Made by a program: the position numbers and the translations under genes
The notes under the pieces: generated by a model
Told to the model about the DNA's origin: nothing
What the model saw: only the letters and a program-made list of their open reading frames with translations
Database searches by the model: none
Part shown: positions 15,668-24,168 of the stretch, piece by piece
Position numbering within the stretch: position 1 is the stretch's first letter
Layout: every line of letters begins with the position of its first letter
Assembly (NCBI GenBank): GCA_947038405.1
Contig: CAMQVY010000022.1
Coordinates: forward strand, 1-32,915
Length of the DNA: 32,915 bases
Origin: an uncultured Rikenellaceae bacterium
Lineage (GTDB): Bacteria; Bacteroidota; Bacteroidia; Bacteroidales; Rikenellaceae
Direction: 5' to 3'

Positions 15668-17698
15668 TTAGTCTCTACGACGGTCTCTTGAGAAACGACG
15701 CTCTGGACTAGAAGAACCTTCGCTACGAACTCTGTCTGAAGCTGGTCTGTCTGAAGCTGGTCTATCTGAAGCTGGTCTATCACCGCTGCTTCTACGATCA
15801 GAGAATCCTCCTCTGTCACCACCACTTCTACGATCAGAGAATCCTCCTCTGTCACCACCACTTCTGCGATCAGAGAATCCTCCTCTGTCACCACCGCTTC
15901 TGCGATCAGAGAATCCTCCTCTATCACCACTTCCACTTCTGCGATCAGAGAATCCTCCTCTATCGCCACCGCTTCTGCGATCAGAAGAACCTCCTCTGTC
16001 ACCACCGCTTCTACGATCAGAGAATCCACCTCTGTCACCACCGCCTCTGCGGTCAGAAGATCTGTAACCACCTCTGTCACCACCGCCACGTCTATCGCCG
16101 CCACGAGAAGAACCAGAACCCTTTTCGTTAGCAACTTCAGCCATAGGTCTAGAACCTTCGCGTAAAGCATTTAAGCTACGAACAACAGCTTCAGCTTCAG
16201 TATAAGGAACAGTTACAAAAGAGTATGTCTCTAATACCTTGACATCATCAATTGAGTTGTCAGATATATTACACTCTGTTTTAAGTAATTGAGCCAAAGA
16301 ACGAGCATCATGTCCGTCAACTTTACCAATTGAAATAAACAATCTTGAAGTACCTTTTCTGTCAACGCTGAATGAGCGAATCTCAGGGTAGTTATTTTCA
16401 CTAAGTTCATTTTTAAATGCCAAACGAAGAAGAGCACTTAAAGCAATCTCAGGTGTATTAGTAGTAAGTATTTCTGTAGCCATTGTAGCACAATCGCTAT
16501 ATGTCTCAGTATCAATGATCTCTTGAAGATCACTCATAATTTTATTACGTTTCATTACCACAACATCTTGAGCTGTTGGTAAGTTCTCTCTTTTAATATC
16601 AACTTTAATATCTTTTTTAAGATATCCAAATTGGCGTAATTCAGAGTTAGATATAAATGTAATAGCAGTACCTTCTTTACCTGCACGACCTGTTCTACCA
16701 ATACGGTGGATATAACTTTCAGAGTCTTGAGGAAGAGAGTAGTTTATTACGTGAGTAAGATTATTAACGTCAATACCTCTAGCTGCAACGTCAGTAGCAA
16801 CTAAAATATTTACATTTTTCAGTTTAAATCTTTTAAGAGTTTTCTCTCGTTGACCTTGAGAAACATCACCATGAAGACCTTCAGCTGCATAACCACGTTC
16901 GATTAATCTACTAGTAATATCGTCAACACCAACTTTTGTGCGACTAAATACGATACCGTAGAATTCTCCTTCAACGTCAATAATACGAGTAAGAGCATCA
17001 AATTTATCACCTTCTCTTACTTCAAAATAGATTTGATTAGTAAGTGATGTAGTGATATTTGTACTGATTGCTTTTACGATCTGAATATCGTTCATGTAAC
17101 GCTTAGAAAGCGACTTGATACGATCAGGCATAGTTGCAGAGAAAAGAAGTGTACGCTTCTTATCGTTCATGCTACCCATGATCTCTTCGATATCCTCAAT
17201 AAATCCCATATTAAGCATCTCGTCAGCCTCATCAAGTATTAAATACTCTGAATTAGCTAGTTTAAGCGTACCTCTACGGATGTGGTCAAGAACACGACCT
17301 GGAGTACCGACAACAATGTCAAGACCTTTACTTAATCTACGAAGTTGTTCTGTAATAGAAGCACCACCATAAATAGCAGCAATTGAAAGGCGTTTTTTAC
17401 GGTTGAAAGATAGTAACTCTTCAGTAACCTGCAATGCCAACTCGCGAGTTGGGGCAAGGATTAGAGCTTTAACCCCGTCGTTTCCACCTGGAGTCAACAA
17501 GTCCAAAATCGGAAGTCCGAAAGCGGCTGTTTTACCTGTTCCTGTTTGAGCTTGAGCGATGATATCACCACCTGGCTTTGTTAGGATAGGAATAGTTAAA
17601 GCTTGAATTGGAGATGCTTTTTCGAAACCTTTTTCTTTGATGGCTTCCAACATCTCTTCTGACAGACCTAATGTCTGAAAATCTGATAATTGATTCAT
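15668..17698 (-). CDS. deaD: DEAD-box RNA helicase with DbpA-like domain and RGG-like repeat tail
   Basis: ATP-dependent RNA helicase, probably acting in ribosome assembly, mRNA turnover and cold adaptation. 676 residues. Q motif with FEKASPIQALTIP; Walker A AQTGTGKT (50-57); DEAD at 156-159; SAT at 187-189; HRIGRTGRAGK in the second RecA domain. A DbpA-type RNA-binding domain follows (about 450-530, RLFISIGKVDG). The last 130 or so residues are low-complexity repeats of SDRRSGGDRGGF (about seven or eight copies, some altered) and SDRPA (three), ending in a basic RRFSRDRRRD. Such tails bind RNA non-specifically and can drive condensate formation in other helicases. The leader contains a terminator-like hairpin. 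Helicase call certain; the deaD symbol is less so. Confidence 0.93.
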   Translation of the reverse strand: MNQLSDFQTLGLSEEMLEAIKEKGFEKASPIQALTIPILTKPGGDIIAQAQTGTGKTAAFGLPILDLLTPGGNDGVKALILAPTRELALQVTEELLSFNRKKRLSIAAIYGGASITEQLRRLSKGLDIVVGTPGRVLDHIRRGTLKLANSEYLILDEADEMLNMGFIEDIEEIMGSMNDKKRTLLFSATMPDRIKSLSKRYMNDIQIVKAISTNITTSLTNQIYFEVREGDKFDALTRIIDVEGEFYGIVFSRTKVGVDDITSRLIERGYAAEGLHGDVSQGQREKTLKRFKLKNVNILVATDVAARGIDVNNLTHVINYSLPQDSESYIHRIGRTGRAGKEGTAITFISNSELRQFGYLKKDIKVDIKRENLPTAQDVVVMKRNKIMSDLQEIIDTETYSDCATMATEILTTNTPEIALSALLRLAFKNELSENNYPEIRSFSVDRKGTSRLFISIGKVDGHDARSLAQLLKTECNISDNSIDDVKVLETYSFVTVPYTEAEAVVRSLNALREGSRPMAEVANEKGSGSSRGGDRRGGGDRGGYRSSDRRGGGDRGGFSDRRSGGDRGGSSDRRSGGDRGGFSDRRSGSGDRGGFSDRRSGGDRGGFSDRRSGGDRGGFSDRRSGGDRGGFSDRRSSGDRPASDRPASDRPASDRVRSEGSSSPERRFSRDRRRD
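15735..16060 (-). repeat. Tandem repeats coding for the helicase tail
   Basis: Three 15-base units (15735-15779) coding SDRPA, then about seven imperfect 36-base units coding GGDRGGFSDRRS, from about 15780 to 16060. The units are nearly identical in DNA, with one unit carrying an extra residue. Copy number is likely to vary by slippage or recombination. Confidence 0.85.
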
Positions 17699-17722
17699 TA
17701 AATATTTAATTAAATTATGGAC

Positions 17723-17749
17723 AAAAAAATAGGGTCTCCTGATGAGCCC
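17723..17749 (-). promoter_or_regulatory. Terminator-like hairpin in the deaD leader
   Basis: On the minus strand GGGCTC-ATCAG-GAG-A-CCC (six pairs, one bulged A) is followed 2 bases later by seven U, ending 25 bases before the helicase start codon: an intrinsic-terminator shape inside the 5' leader. A possible competing segment, GAGCTGAG, lies further upstream at about 17785-17797. The 424-base gap 17699-18123 otherwise holds the putative promoter box at 17878-17885 and no gene. Confidence 0.5.
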
Positions 17750-17877
17750 AATATCCTTTAATTATAACCAAGGTTAATAAATTGTCAATACTCAGCTCTA
17801 GCCTAAACTATATATTATGTGTCTCTGTTACACAACCGCATATCAACAAGATTAACATGTCGCAATTTTGTCCGCAT

Positions 17878-17885
17878 CAAAGGTA
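17878..17885 (-). promoter_or_regulatory. Promoter box of the deaD-type helicase
   Basis: TACCTTTG on the minus strand. It would give a leader of about 175 bases before the helicase start codon. The upstream TTG box is not clear. Confidence 0.45.
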
Positions 17886-18123
17886 CGCTAATTTTCTGAT
17901 ATATATTGCATTCAAAGTGTTTTTTTTATCAAATTAGGCTAAAATAGTGTTTTTTTGAAGGTATTTGATTGTTTTTTCTTTAAAAATTGATCATAATGTT
18001 TGATACTTATACTATAGTAGTAGGTGGGAGTGGTGTGGGGACTAAAATATTTCATGGAAATGAGCGTTTAGTATTATATATTACCCTTAATATAATATAA
18101 CAAATTTATAAAAAAGTAGCTAT

Positions 18124-19044
18124 ATGAAGATAATAATTATTATTTTTGCTTGCATTTTATCGATGCAGAATGTAACGCCATTAAAAGCACAAAATATAAA
18201 AGATACAATAACTATGAAAGAGTTGACGAAAGAGGAGGAGCACGTACTTATTAATAAAGGTACAGAGTTGCCATTTACAGGTAAATATACGAATAATAAG
18301 GCACAAGGTGTATATTTATGTAAGTTATGCGGTGCGAAATTATATTTGTCGGAGGATAAATATGATTCAAAATGTGGTTGGCCTAGCTTTGATGATGAGA
18401 TTGATGGGGCTATCAAACGTGAAATAGATGCAGATGGAGTTAGAACCGAGATAATGTGTGCGAAGTGTGGTGCTCATTTGGGGCACGTTTTTAAAGGAGA
18501 GAATCACACTTTAAAAAATCTACGTCACTGTGTTAACTCAATTTCCATGGTTTTTAAACCGACTGAAGAGATTGCAATAGTTGCTGGAGGTTGCTTTTGG
18601 GGTGTTGAGCACCTAATGCAGAAGCAAGAGGGGGTAATTAGTGCTATTTCGGGGTATATTGGAGGAGAGGTTGAAAATCCAACATACGAGCAAGTATCTG
18701 ATAAGAGTACAGGGCACGCCGAAGCAGTTAAAATAACATTTGATCCAACGGTTATTGATTTTGAGAGGGTAGTACAGCTCTTTTTCGAAATACACGACTC
18801 GACTCAAGAGGATGGACAGGGTCCTGATCTCGGACCTCAGTATCGTTCGGAGATATTTTACACTTCGGATGAGCAGAAAGAGATTGCAGAAAAAGTTATT
18901 GCAGAGTTGAAGGAGAAAGGTTACGATGTGAAAACTAAAGTAACAGAAGCTAAAACATTCAACGTTGCAGAGGAGAGGCATCAAGATTATTATGAGCGCA
19001 AGGGGACAGAGCCATATTGTCACACTCGTAAGCAAATATTTTAA
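18124..19044 (+). CDS. msrBA: Exported MsrB-MsrA fusion, peptide methionine sulfoxide reductase
   Basis: Repairs both the R (MsrB) and S (MsrA) forms of methionine sulfoxide. 306 residues in this order: signal peptide (residues 1 to about 23, hydrophobic IIIIIFACIL, then a likely cleavage near KAQ), MsrB domain (about 31-146) and MsrA domain (about 150-306). MsrB shows zinc cysteines 66, 69, 112 and 115, resolving Cys84 in CGWPSF and catalytic Cys136 in LRHCVNS. MsrA shows catalytic Cys157 in GGCFWG, GHAEAV, and the C-terminal Cys299 in YCHTR. The signal peptide puts it in the periplasm, where it would repair oxidised envelope proteins; the reductant is unknown here. It has its own terminator and stands as a single gene. 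Confidence 0.94.
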   Translation: MKIIIIIFACILSMQNVTPLKAQNIKDTITMKELTKEEEHVLINKGTELPFTGKYTNNKAQGVYLCKLCGAKLYLSEDKYDSKCGWPSFDDEIDGAIKREIDADGVRTEIMCAKCGAHLGHVFKGENHTLKNLRHCVNSISMVFKPTEEIAIVAGGCFWGVEHLMQKQEGVISAISGYIGGEVENPTYEQVSDKSTGHAEAVKITFDPTVIDFERVVQLFFEIHDSTQEDGQGPDLGPQYRSEIFYTSDEQKEIAEKVIAELKEKGYDVKTKVTEAKTFNVAEERHQDYYERKGTEPYCHTRKQIF

Positions 19045-19102
19045 CTATTATATATTATTACGTAGACTATCCCACGAAGGTGAGTTGTCTTTAAATTAAA
19101 AT

Positions 19103-19140
19103 AACCCCAATTACATTATAAATTATATGTAGTTGGGGTT
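19103..19140. terminator. Terminator after msrBA
   Basis: AACCCCAA pairs with TTGGGGTT and the stem extends inward to 14 pairs. The plus-strand U-run is weak; the minus-strand side is T-rich, so it could also end the convergent kinase transcript. The rest of 19045-19321 contains a GC-rich patch with two small hairpins (19280-19312) and no convincing gene. Confidence 0.7.
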
Positions 19141-19321
19141 TATTGTAGTATGCTACTTGGTATTAATTGAATAATTACTTTGTAGATATTGATAATCACA
19201 CTTTATGTTGTTTGATTTTCAAATACTCTTCGATTGTAGCCGTTACGTCATAGATCATAAGGCTATTTTCTATTTGTTGTCCTACGTGGACTACGCTGCA
19301 TTGTTGCAGAGGTTAGTTCTT

Positions 19322-20986
19322 TTAGAAATTACTCTCTCCAATAAATTCTCTAAGAATTGATGCGTAGGGGATCTCTTTAGCGTCAATAGGTCTAAAGTTC
19401 TCTAAGAATTTAAGTAGTCTTCTCGCTTCGCCATATTCTGGAATAGTATTTGGAACTTCAAGAAGCATTGGTTCTACATATTTCTTCAGTACTGAAATCT
19501 CATAAAACAGTGAAGAGTTAAATACAATATCTGCATTCTCTTGATATGGAAATATATGTTTTCTCTCTCCATGTCCAACACTTGCCCATCGTTTCAGAGT
19601 CTCTGAAGCGTTACAATTACGTGTGTGATAGTCACGAACAATACGCCTTATTAATCTGTTGTCTGAAGTTGATATGCGCGAAAGATTGTCCATTGATATA
19701 GATGTGAGTGCAGATGTGTATATTTTAAATTTCAAATCATCTTCAATTTGAGCTGTGAGTTCTGGGTTTAGTCCATGTATTCCCTCTACAACAAGAACCG
19801 AACGGTCATTTAGTTGTAGTGGTTTATCGTGGCTCTGTCTCGAGCCCTTAATGAAGTCATAGCGAGGAATGTTGACACTCTCACCATTTAATAGTTGCTG
19901 TAGATGTTTGTTGAATGTCACCAGATCTAATGAGTATATAGATTCAAAATCATACTCACCATTCTCGTCTAGTGGAGTGTTTACTCGATCAACAAAGTAG
20001 TCATCCATCGAGAGTAGAACAGGTTTAAGACCAAGAACAGTTAGTTGAATACCTAAGCGTTTTGAGAACGTTGTCTTGCCACTTGAAGATGGTCCAGAGA
20101 TGAGGATTAGTTTTAGTCCTTTAGATTTGTGAACATCATAAATCTTGTCTGCAATGATAGCGACTTTTTTCTCGTGAAAAGCTTCTGCTATTTTAATCAT
20201 CTCACTCTGTTCTCCACAACTGATCTTATTGTTTAGTGATCCAATATTTGATAGCCCCATCACATCACCCCATGTTGCATACTCTTTAAATATATCAAAC
20301 ATCTTATCTTGACGAATCATTGACTCAAGTTTGTTTGGGTTCGTTAGTTTTGGTACAGCTAAATACATTCCATCATAGTACTTTTTAAGGTCGAAAAGAT
20401 GTATTGTCTTTGTTGAGGGTGCTAGTGATCCGTAGAAGTATCCAAATATATCAGCTAGTTTATATATAGTGGAGTAGAGTCTAGGGCGACTATGGAGTAG
20501 TTCCAATTTGTCATCAAAGTGCATTTGATTGTATATCTTTACTATCTCGTCTGTTTGAACTTCACTTCTTATTATAGGTATATCCTGAGCTATCAGCTCA
20601 TTCATTCGGTTCTTTATTTTGTTTATATCTGACTGTTCAATCGTCTCTAACTCCTCGATTTCGCAGTAGAATCCTCTCGAAACTGCATGCTTTATCCTTA
20701 GACTGCTATTTGGGTATATGTCATGTATTGCTTTGTTGAGGATGAAGAATAGAGTTCTTTGATATGTTCTAGCCCCTTCAATGTGAGTTGTGTTCAGAAA
20801 GTGAATCGTTGCTGGTTTGAAAAGACGATAGTTTAACTCTTTGAACTTATTGTTGACGTAGGCAATGATAAAGGGGTATTCACTCTTGAGTCCTATAATA
20901 TTGAGGATCTCATTAAGTGATGTTCCCATATTTACACATATCTCATTCTGAGTATTTTCACAAATTACAGTTATTGTGTTATTCAT
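19322..20986 (-). CDS. Nucleoside kinase with N-terminal TGS/ThrRS-like region (uridine kinase-like)
   Basis: 554 residues from the ATG at 20986; an in-frame TTG lies 8 codons upstream but ATG is preferred. The first 65 residues resemble a TGS domain and the following part the threonyl-tRNA synthetase second domain. The C-terminal half is a phosphoribulokinase/uridine-kinase P-loop domain with Walker A GPSSSGKTTF (about residues 298-307), LSMDDYFVDR, the substrate-side FDFESIYS-like YDFESIYSLD, and VVEGIHGLNPEL. This architecture is well known in Bacteroidetes and Thermotogales. Pyrimidine nucleoside phosphorylation (salvage) is the usual annotation; the exact substrate is not visible. The gene is convergent with msrBA. 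Confidence 0.88.
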   Translation of the reverse strand: MNNTITVICENTQNEICVNMGTSLNEILNIIGLKSEYPFIIAYVNNKFKELNYRLFKPATIHFLNTTHIEGARTYQRTLFFILNKAIHDIYPNSSLRIKHAVSRGFYCEIEELETIEQSDINKIKNRMNELIAQDIPIIRSEVQTDEIVKIYNQMHFDDKLELLHSRPRLYSTIYKLADIFGYFYGSLAPSTKTIHLFDLKKYYDGMYLAVPKLTNPNKLESMIRQDKMFDIFKEYATWGDVMGLSNIGSLNNKISCGEQSEMIKIAEAFHEKKVAIIADKIYDVHKSKGLKLILISGPSSSGKTTFSKRLGIQLTVLGLKPVLLSMDDYFVDRVNTPLDENGEYDFESIYSLDLVTFNKHLQQLLNGESVNIPRYDFIKGSRQSHDKPLQLNDRSVLVVEGIHGLNPELTAQIEDDLKFKIYTSALTSISMDNLSRISTSDNRLIRRIVRDYHTRNCNASETLKRWASVGHGERKHIFPYQENADIVFNSSLFYEISVLKKYVEPMLLEVPNTIPEYGEARRLLKFLENFRPIDAKEIPYASILREFIGESNF

Positions 20987-21287
20987 AATAATCGATTTAC
21001 TATTTAACAAAGTATTGTAGGTAAGAGTCTTTTAATTGCTCTAAATCGCTACACAGTAAAGATATTGATTTTTTTATATTTAATAACAAAGTAAATCACT
21101 TAAATGTAGATTTTACTAAAGTTTTACAACAGAGATTGTTGTTTAAATTACATGTTATTTTGGTAAAAGAACTATTTTACAACCACTCACCTCTGTTTCT
21201 ACTACTTACATAAAGTTAGTGGATGTGTAAAACGTAAAAAAAAACAACTAATTGACTGTCTGTCATAGGTTTTAAGAAGATTATTAC

Positions 21288-21318
21288 TATCTTTGTGCGC
21301 TCTTCCCAATAGGGGAAG
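21288..21318 (+). promoter_or_regulatory. rpsA promoter box and 5'-end leader hairpin
   Basis: TATCTTTG (21288-21295) is the probable promoter box. Transcripts would start around 21300 and open with a hairpin, CTTCCC-aatag-GGGAAG (21302-21318), leaving a leader of about 70 bases. The rest of 20987-21370 is very AT-rich and holds no gene. Confidence 0.55.
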
Positions 21319-21370
21319 TCTATATATATTGTCTAACATATTAGTTTACACAAGTTTACAGAAGAAAAAA

Positions 21371-23164
21371 ATGGAAGAAAAACAAATTATTAAGAATGAG
21401 AATTTCGATTGGAATTCGTTCGAGAATGAACTAGGTATTTATACCGAGTCAAAAGAGTCTATCACAGAAATGTATGACAAAACACTTTTCAACATCCAAG
21501 TTGGAGAAGTTGTTGATGGTACAGTTATCTTTGTAGATAAAAGAGAAGTAGTTGTAAATATTGGCTACAAAAGTGAAGGTATCATTTCAGTTAGTGAGTT
21601 TCGCTACAACCCAGACCTAGCAGTAGGTGAGAAGGTTGAAGTTTATGTAGAGAGTGCAGAGGACAAAAAAGGTCAACTAATCCTATCTCATAAAAAAGCT
21701 CGTCAACTTAAATCATGGGATAGAGTTAATCTTGCCCTTGAGAATGACGAAATCATCAAAGGTTATATCAAATGCCGTACTAAAGGTGGTATGATCGTTG
21801 ACGTATTCGGAATTGAGGCATTCCTTCCTGGATCTCAAATCGACGTAAAACCTATTCGTGATTACGATATATATGTTGATAAAACAATGGAATTCAAAGT
21901 GGTTAAAATCAACCAAGAGTTCCGTAACGTTGTTGTATCACACAAAGCTCTTATTGAGGCTGAACTTGAGGCTCAGAAAAAAGAGATTATGGCTAAACTT
22001 GAAAAGGGTCAAATCCTTGAAGGTACAGTTAAAAACATCACTTCTTACGGAGTATTTATTGACCTTGGAGGTGTTGATGGTCTTGTTCATATCACAGATC
22101 TTAGCTGGGGACGTATCAACCACCCAGAGGAGATTGTTGTATTAGATCAGAAACTTAACGTTGTTATCCTTGACTTTGATGACGCTAAGAAGCGTATCGC
22201 TCTTGGTTTAAAACAACTATCTGCTCATCCTTGGGATGCGTTAGATACTGAGCTTAAGATCAAAGATACTGTAAAAGGTAAAGTTGTTGTTATGGCTGAT
22301 TACGGTGCATTCATCGAAATCGCTCCTGGTGTAGAGGGTCTTATCCACGTTTCAGAAATGTCTTGGAGTCAGCACCTACGTTCTGCTCAAGAATTTATGA
22401 AAGTTGGAGACGAAATCGAAGCTGTTATCTTAACTCTTGATAGAGAAGATAGAAAAATGAGCTTAGGTATCAAACAACTTACTCAAGATCCTTGGGATGG
22501 TATCGAGGCGAAATATCCTTTAAACTCTCAGCACGTTGCTAAAGTTCGTAACTTTACAAACTTTGGTGTATTCGTTGAGATCGAAGAGGGTATCGATGGT
22601 CTTATCCATATTTCAGACCTTAGCTGGACTAAGAAAATTAAGCACCCTGCTGAGTTTACTCAAATCGGTAGCGATATTTCAGTTGTTGTTCTTGAAATTG
22701 ACAAAGAGAATCGTCGTCTAAGTCTTGGTCACAAGCAACTAGAAGAGAATCCTTGGAATAAGTTTGAGGCTCAATTTACTGTAGATTCAGTTCACTCAGG
22801 TACAATCATCGAAATCAACGAAAAAGGTGCTTTGGTATCTTTAGGTGAGAATGTAGAGGGTTTTGCTGGAGCGAAGCAGATTATTAAAGAAGACGGAACT
22901 ACTGCTGTTGTAGGTGAAGTTCTTGATTTCAAAGTAATCGAGTTCTCTAAAGCTACTAAGCGTATTGTTCTTTCTCACTCACGTCTAAACAAAGATGCTA
23001 AAGTTGAAGAAGAAGGTACTGTTAAAGCTGAGAAAAAAGCGACTGCTAGTGCTACTAAGAATAGTGTAAAAAAGATCAACTCTCAAGTTGAGAAAACTAC
23101 TCTTGGTGATATCTCTGGTTTAGCTGAATTGAAAGCTATGATGGAAAACTCTGAAAAGAAGTAA
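21371..23164 (+). CDS. rpsA: 30S ribosomal protein S1
   Basis: Brings mRNA to the 30S subunit. 597 residues from the ATG at 21371. A frame open from 21293 is rejected as start because its ATG falls on the promoter box; the chosen ATG follows an A-rich leader, usual in Bacteroidetes. Six S1 (OB-fold) repeats are visible: from NIQVGEVVDGTV, NDEIIKGYIKCR, KGQILEGTVKNI, KDTVKGKVVVMA, the AKVRNFTNFGVF repeat and a divergent sixth (HSGTIIEINEKG). The GVDGLVHITDLSW-type signature occurs in repeats 3-5. A Lys/Ala-rich tail ends the protein. Codon use is noticeably biased (highly expressed gene). rnz follows after 27 bases and is probably co-transcribed. Confidence 0.97.
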   Translation: MEEKQIIKNENFDWNSFENELGIYTESKESITEMYDKTLFNIQVGEVVDGTVIFVDKREVVVNIGYKSEGIISVSEFRYNPDLAVGEKVEVYVESAEDKKGQLILSHKKARQLKSWDRVNLALENDEIIKGYIKCRTKGGMIVDVFGIEAFLPGSQIDVKPIRDYDIYVDKTMEFKVVKINQEFRNVVVSHKALIEAELEAQKKEIMAKLEKGQILEGTVKNITSYGVFIDLGGVDGLVHITDLSWGRINHPEEIVVLDQKLNVVILDFDDAKKRIALGLKQLSAHPWDALDTELKIKDTVKGKVVVMADYGAFIEIAPGVEGLIHVSEMSWSQHLRSAQEFMKVGDEIEAVILTLDREDRKMSLGIKQLTQDPWDGIEAKYPLNSQHVAKVRNFTNFGVFVEIEEGIDGLIHISDLSWTKKIKHPAEFTQIGSDISVVVLEIDKENRRLSLGHKQLEENPWNKFEAQFTVDSVHSGTIIEINEKGALVSLGENVEGFAGAKQIIKEDGTTAVVGEVLDFKVIEFSKATKRIVLSHSRLNKDAKVEEEGTVKAEKKATASATKNSVKKINSQVEKTTLGDISGLAELKAMMENSEKK

Positions 23165-23191
23165 TTTCAAATTATAAAATTGTAGGTAAGC

Positions 23192-24112
23192 ATGACTTTC
23201 AAAGTAACTATACTAGGAAGCAGTGCAGCAATGCCTACAGTAGATAAACATCACTCTGCTCAGATACTTAATGTATCTGAGCAGTTTTATTTAATAGATT
23301 GTGGAGAGGGGACTCAAAATAGATTGATGAAGATGGGGATTAATCCTCTTAAAATTAACTCTATATTTATTTCTCATCTGCATGGAGATCACATTTACGG
23401 ACTATTTCCATTAATCTCAACTATGAGTCTAATGGGACGACGAACGAAATTAAAGATATTTGCACCACGTCCATTTGATGAGATAATGGAGAATCACAAG
23501 AGATACTTTGATATTGGTACAGGATATGAAATTGAGTTTTGTGAGGTTCGTACACGTGAAAATAACTTGATTTTCGAGAATAAAGTTATGGAAGTCTACT
23601 CTTTACCCTTGCGACATAATATACCGTGTTCAGGGTTCTTATTTAAGGAGAAGACCCTGCCTATTAATATCCGAAAAGATATTGTTGATAGGTTGCAACT
23701 GGGCATCGCTCAAGTTGTAGCACTTAAAAGAGGGGAGGATATAATCACAGAAGATGGTGAGTGTATCACTAGTGAGAGTGTAACATATATTCCATACCAA
23801 CCTAGAAGTTACGCATATTGTGCGGATACTCAGTACTCAGCAAAACTTGCGGGATTAATTCAAGGTGTAGATCTTCTTTTCCATGAATCAACCTTTGCAG
23901 ATATTGATAAAGCTCTGGCGAAGAGAACAGGTCACTCAACCACAACACAAGCTGCGAAATTAGCATTAAATGCAGGAGCAAAAAGACTTTTATTAGGTCA
24001 CTTCTCTGCGCGATATAGTGATACATCTCTATTGGTAAATGAAGCTAGAGATGTTTTTAAAGATAGCTTCGAGGCAAAAGAGGGGCACACATTTGAAATA
24101 CAAAGATATTAA
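23192..24112 (+). CDS. rnz: Ribonuclease Z
   Basis: Zinc endonuclease that cuts tRNA 3' trailers. Here this fits with tRNA genes that lack an encoded CCA, which must be trimmed before CCA addition. 306 residues, normal for the short form. Metal-binding SHLHGDH puts His62, His64, Asp66 and His67 in place; further motifs are YCADTQYS, LLFHESTF, GHSTTTQAA and LLLGHFSARY. Lies 27 bases after rpsA. Confidence 0.95.
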   Translation: MTFKVTILGSSAAMPTVDKHHSAQILNVSEQFYLIDCGEGTQNRLMKMGINPLKINSIFISHLHGDHIYGLFPLISTMSLMGRRTKLKIFAPRPFDEIMENHKRYFDIGTGYEIEFCEVRTRENNLIFENKVMEVYSLPLRHNIPCSGFLFKEKTLPINIRKDIVDRLQLGIAQVVALKRGEDIITEDGECITSESVTYIPYQPRSYAYCADTQYSAKLAGLIQGVDLLFHESTFADIDKALAKRTGHSTTTQAAKLALNAGAKRLLLGHFSARYSDTSLLVNEARDVFKDSFEAKEGHTFEIQRY

Positions 24113-24124
24113 AGTTAATTATTA

Positions 24125-24168
24125 CCACGCAACACTGCATAAGGCAGAGAGTTGCATGGCTTTTTTTT
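24125..24168 (+). terminator. Terminator of rpsA-rnz
   Basis: CCACGCAAC pairs with GTTGCATGG (one mismatch), with inner CTGC-ataag-GCAG, followed by eight T. The T-run overlaps the last codons of the convergent LacZ-like gene (stop at 24167-24169). Confidence 0.9.

Noticed and set aside
15664-16170. 168-residue minus-strand frame over the helicase repeat tail
   Set aside because: It is an out-of-frame reading of the same repeats (Val/Glu/Ala-rich); periodic DNA of unit length divisible by three keeps all frames open.
19202-19320. Minus-strand stretch reading QQIENSLMIYDVTATIEEYL
   Set aside because: The sentence-like composition suggested a small or decayed gene, but it is under 40 codons, has no start context and no family; it could be a relic and is left unannotated.
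21293-21370. Upstream ATG extending rpsA by 26 residues
   Set aside because: The ATG overlaps the predicted promoter box and the extension covers the leader hairpin; S1 proteins start like MEEKQ after an A-rich leader.
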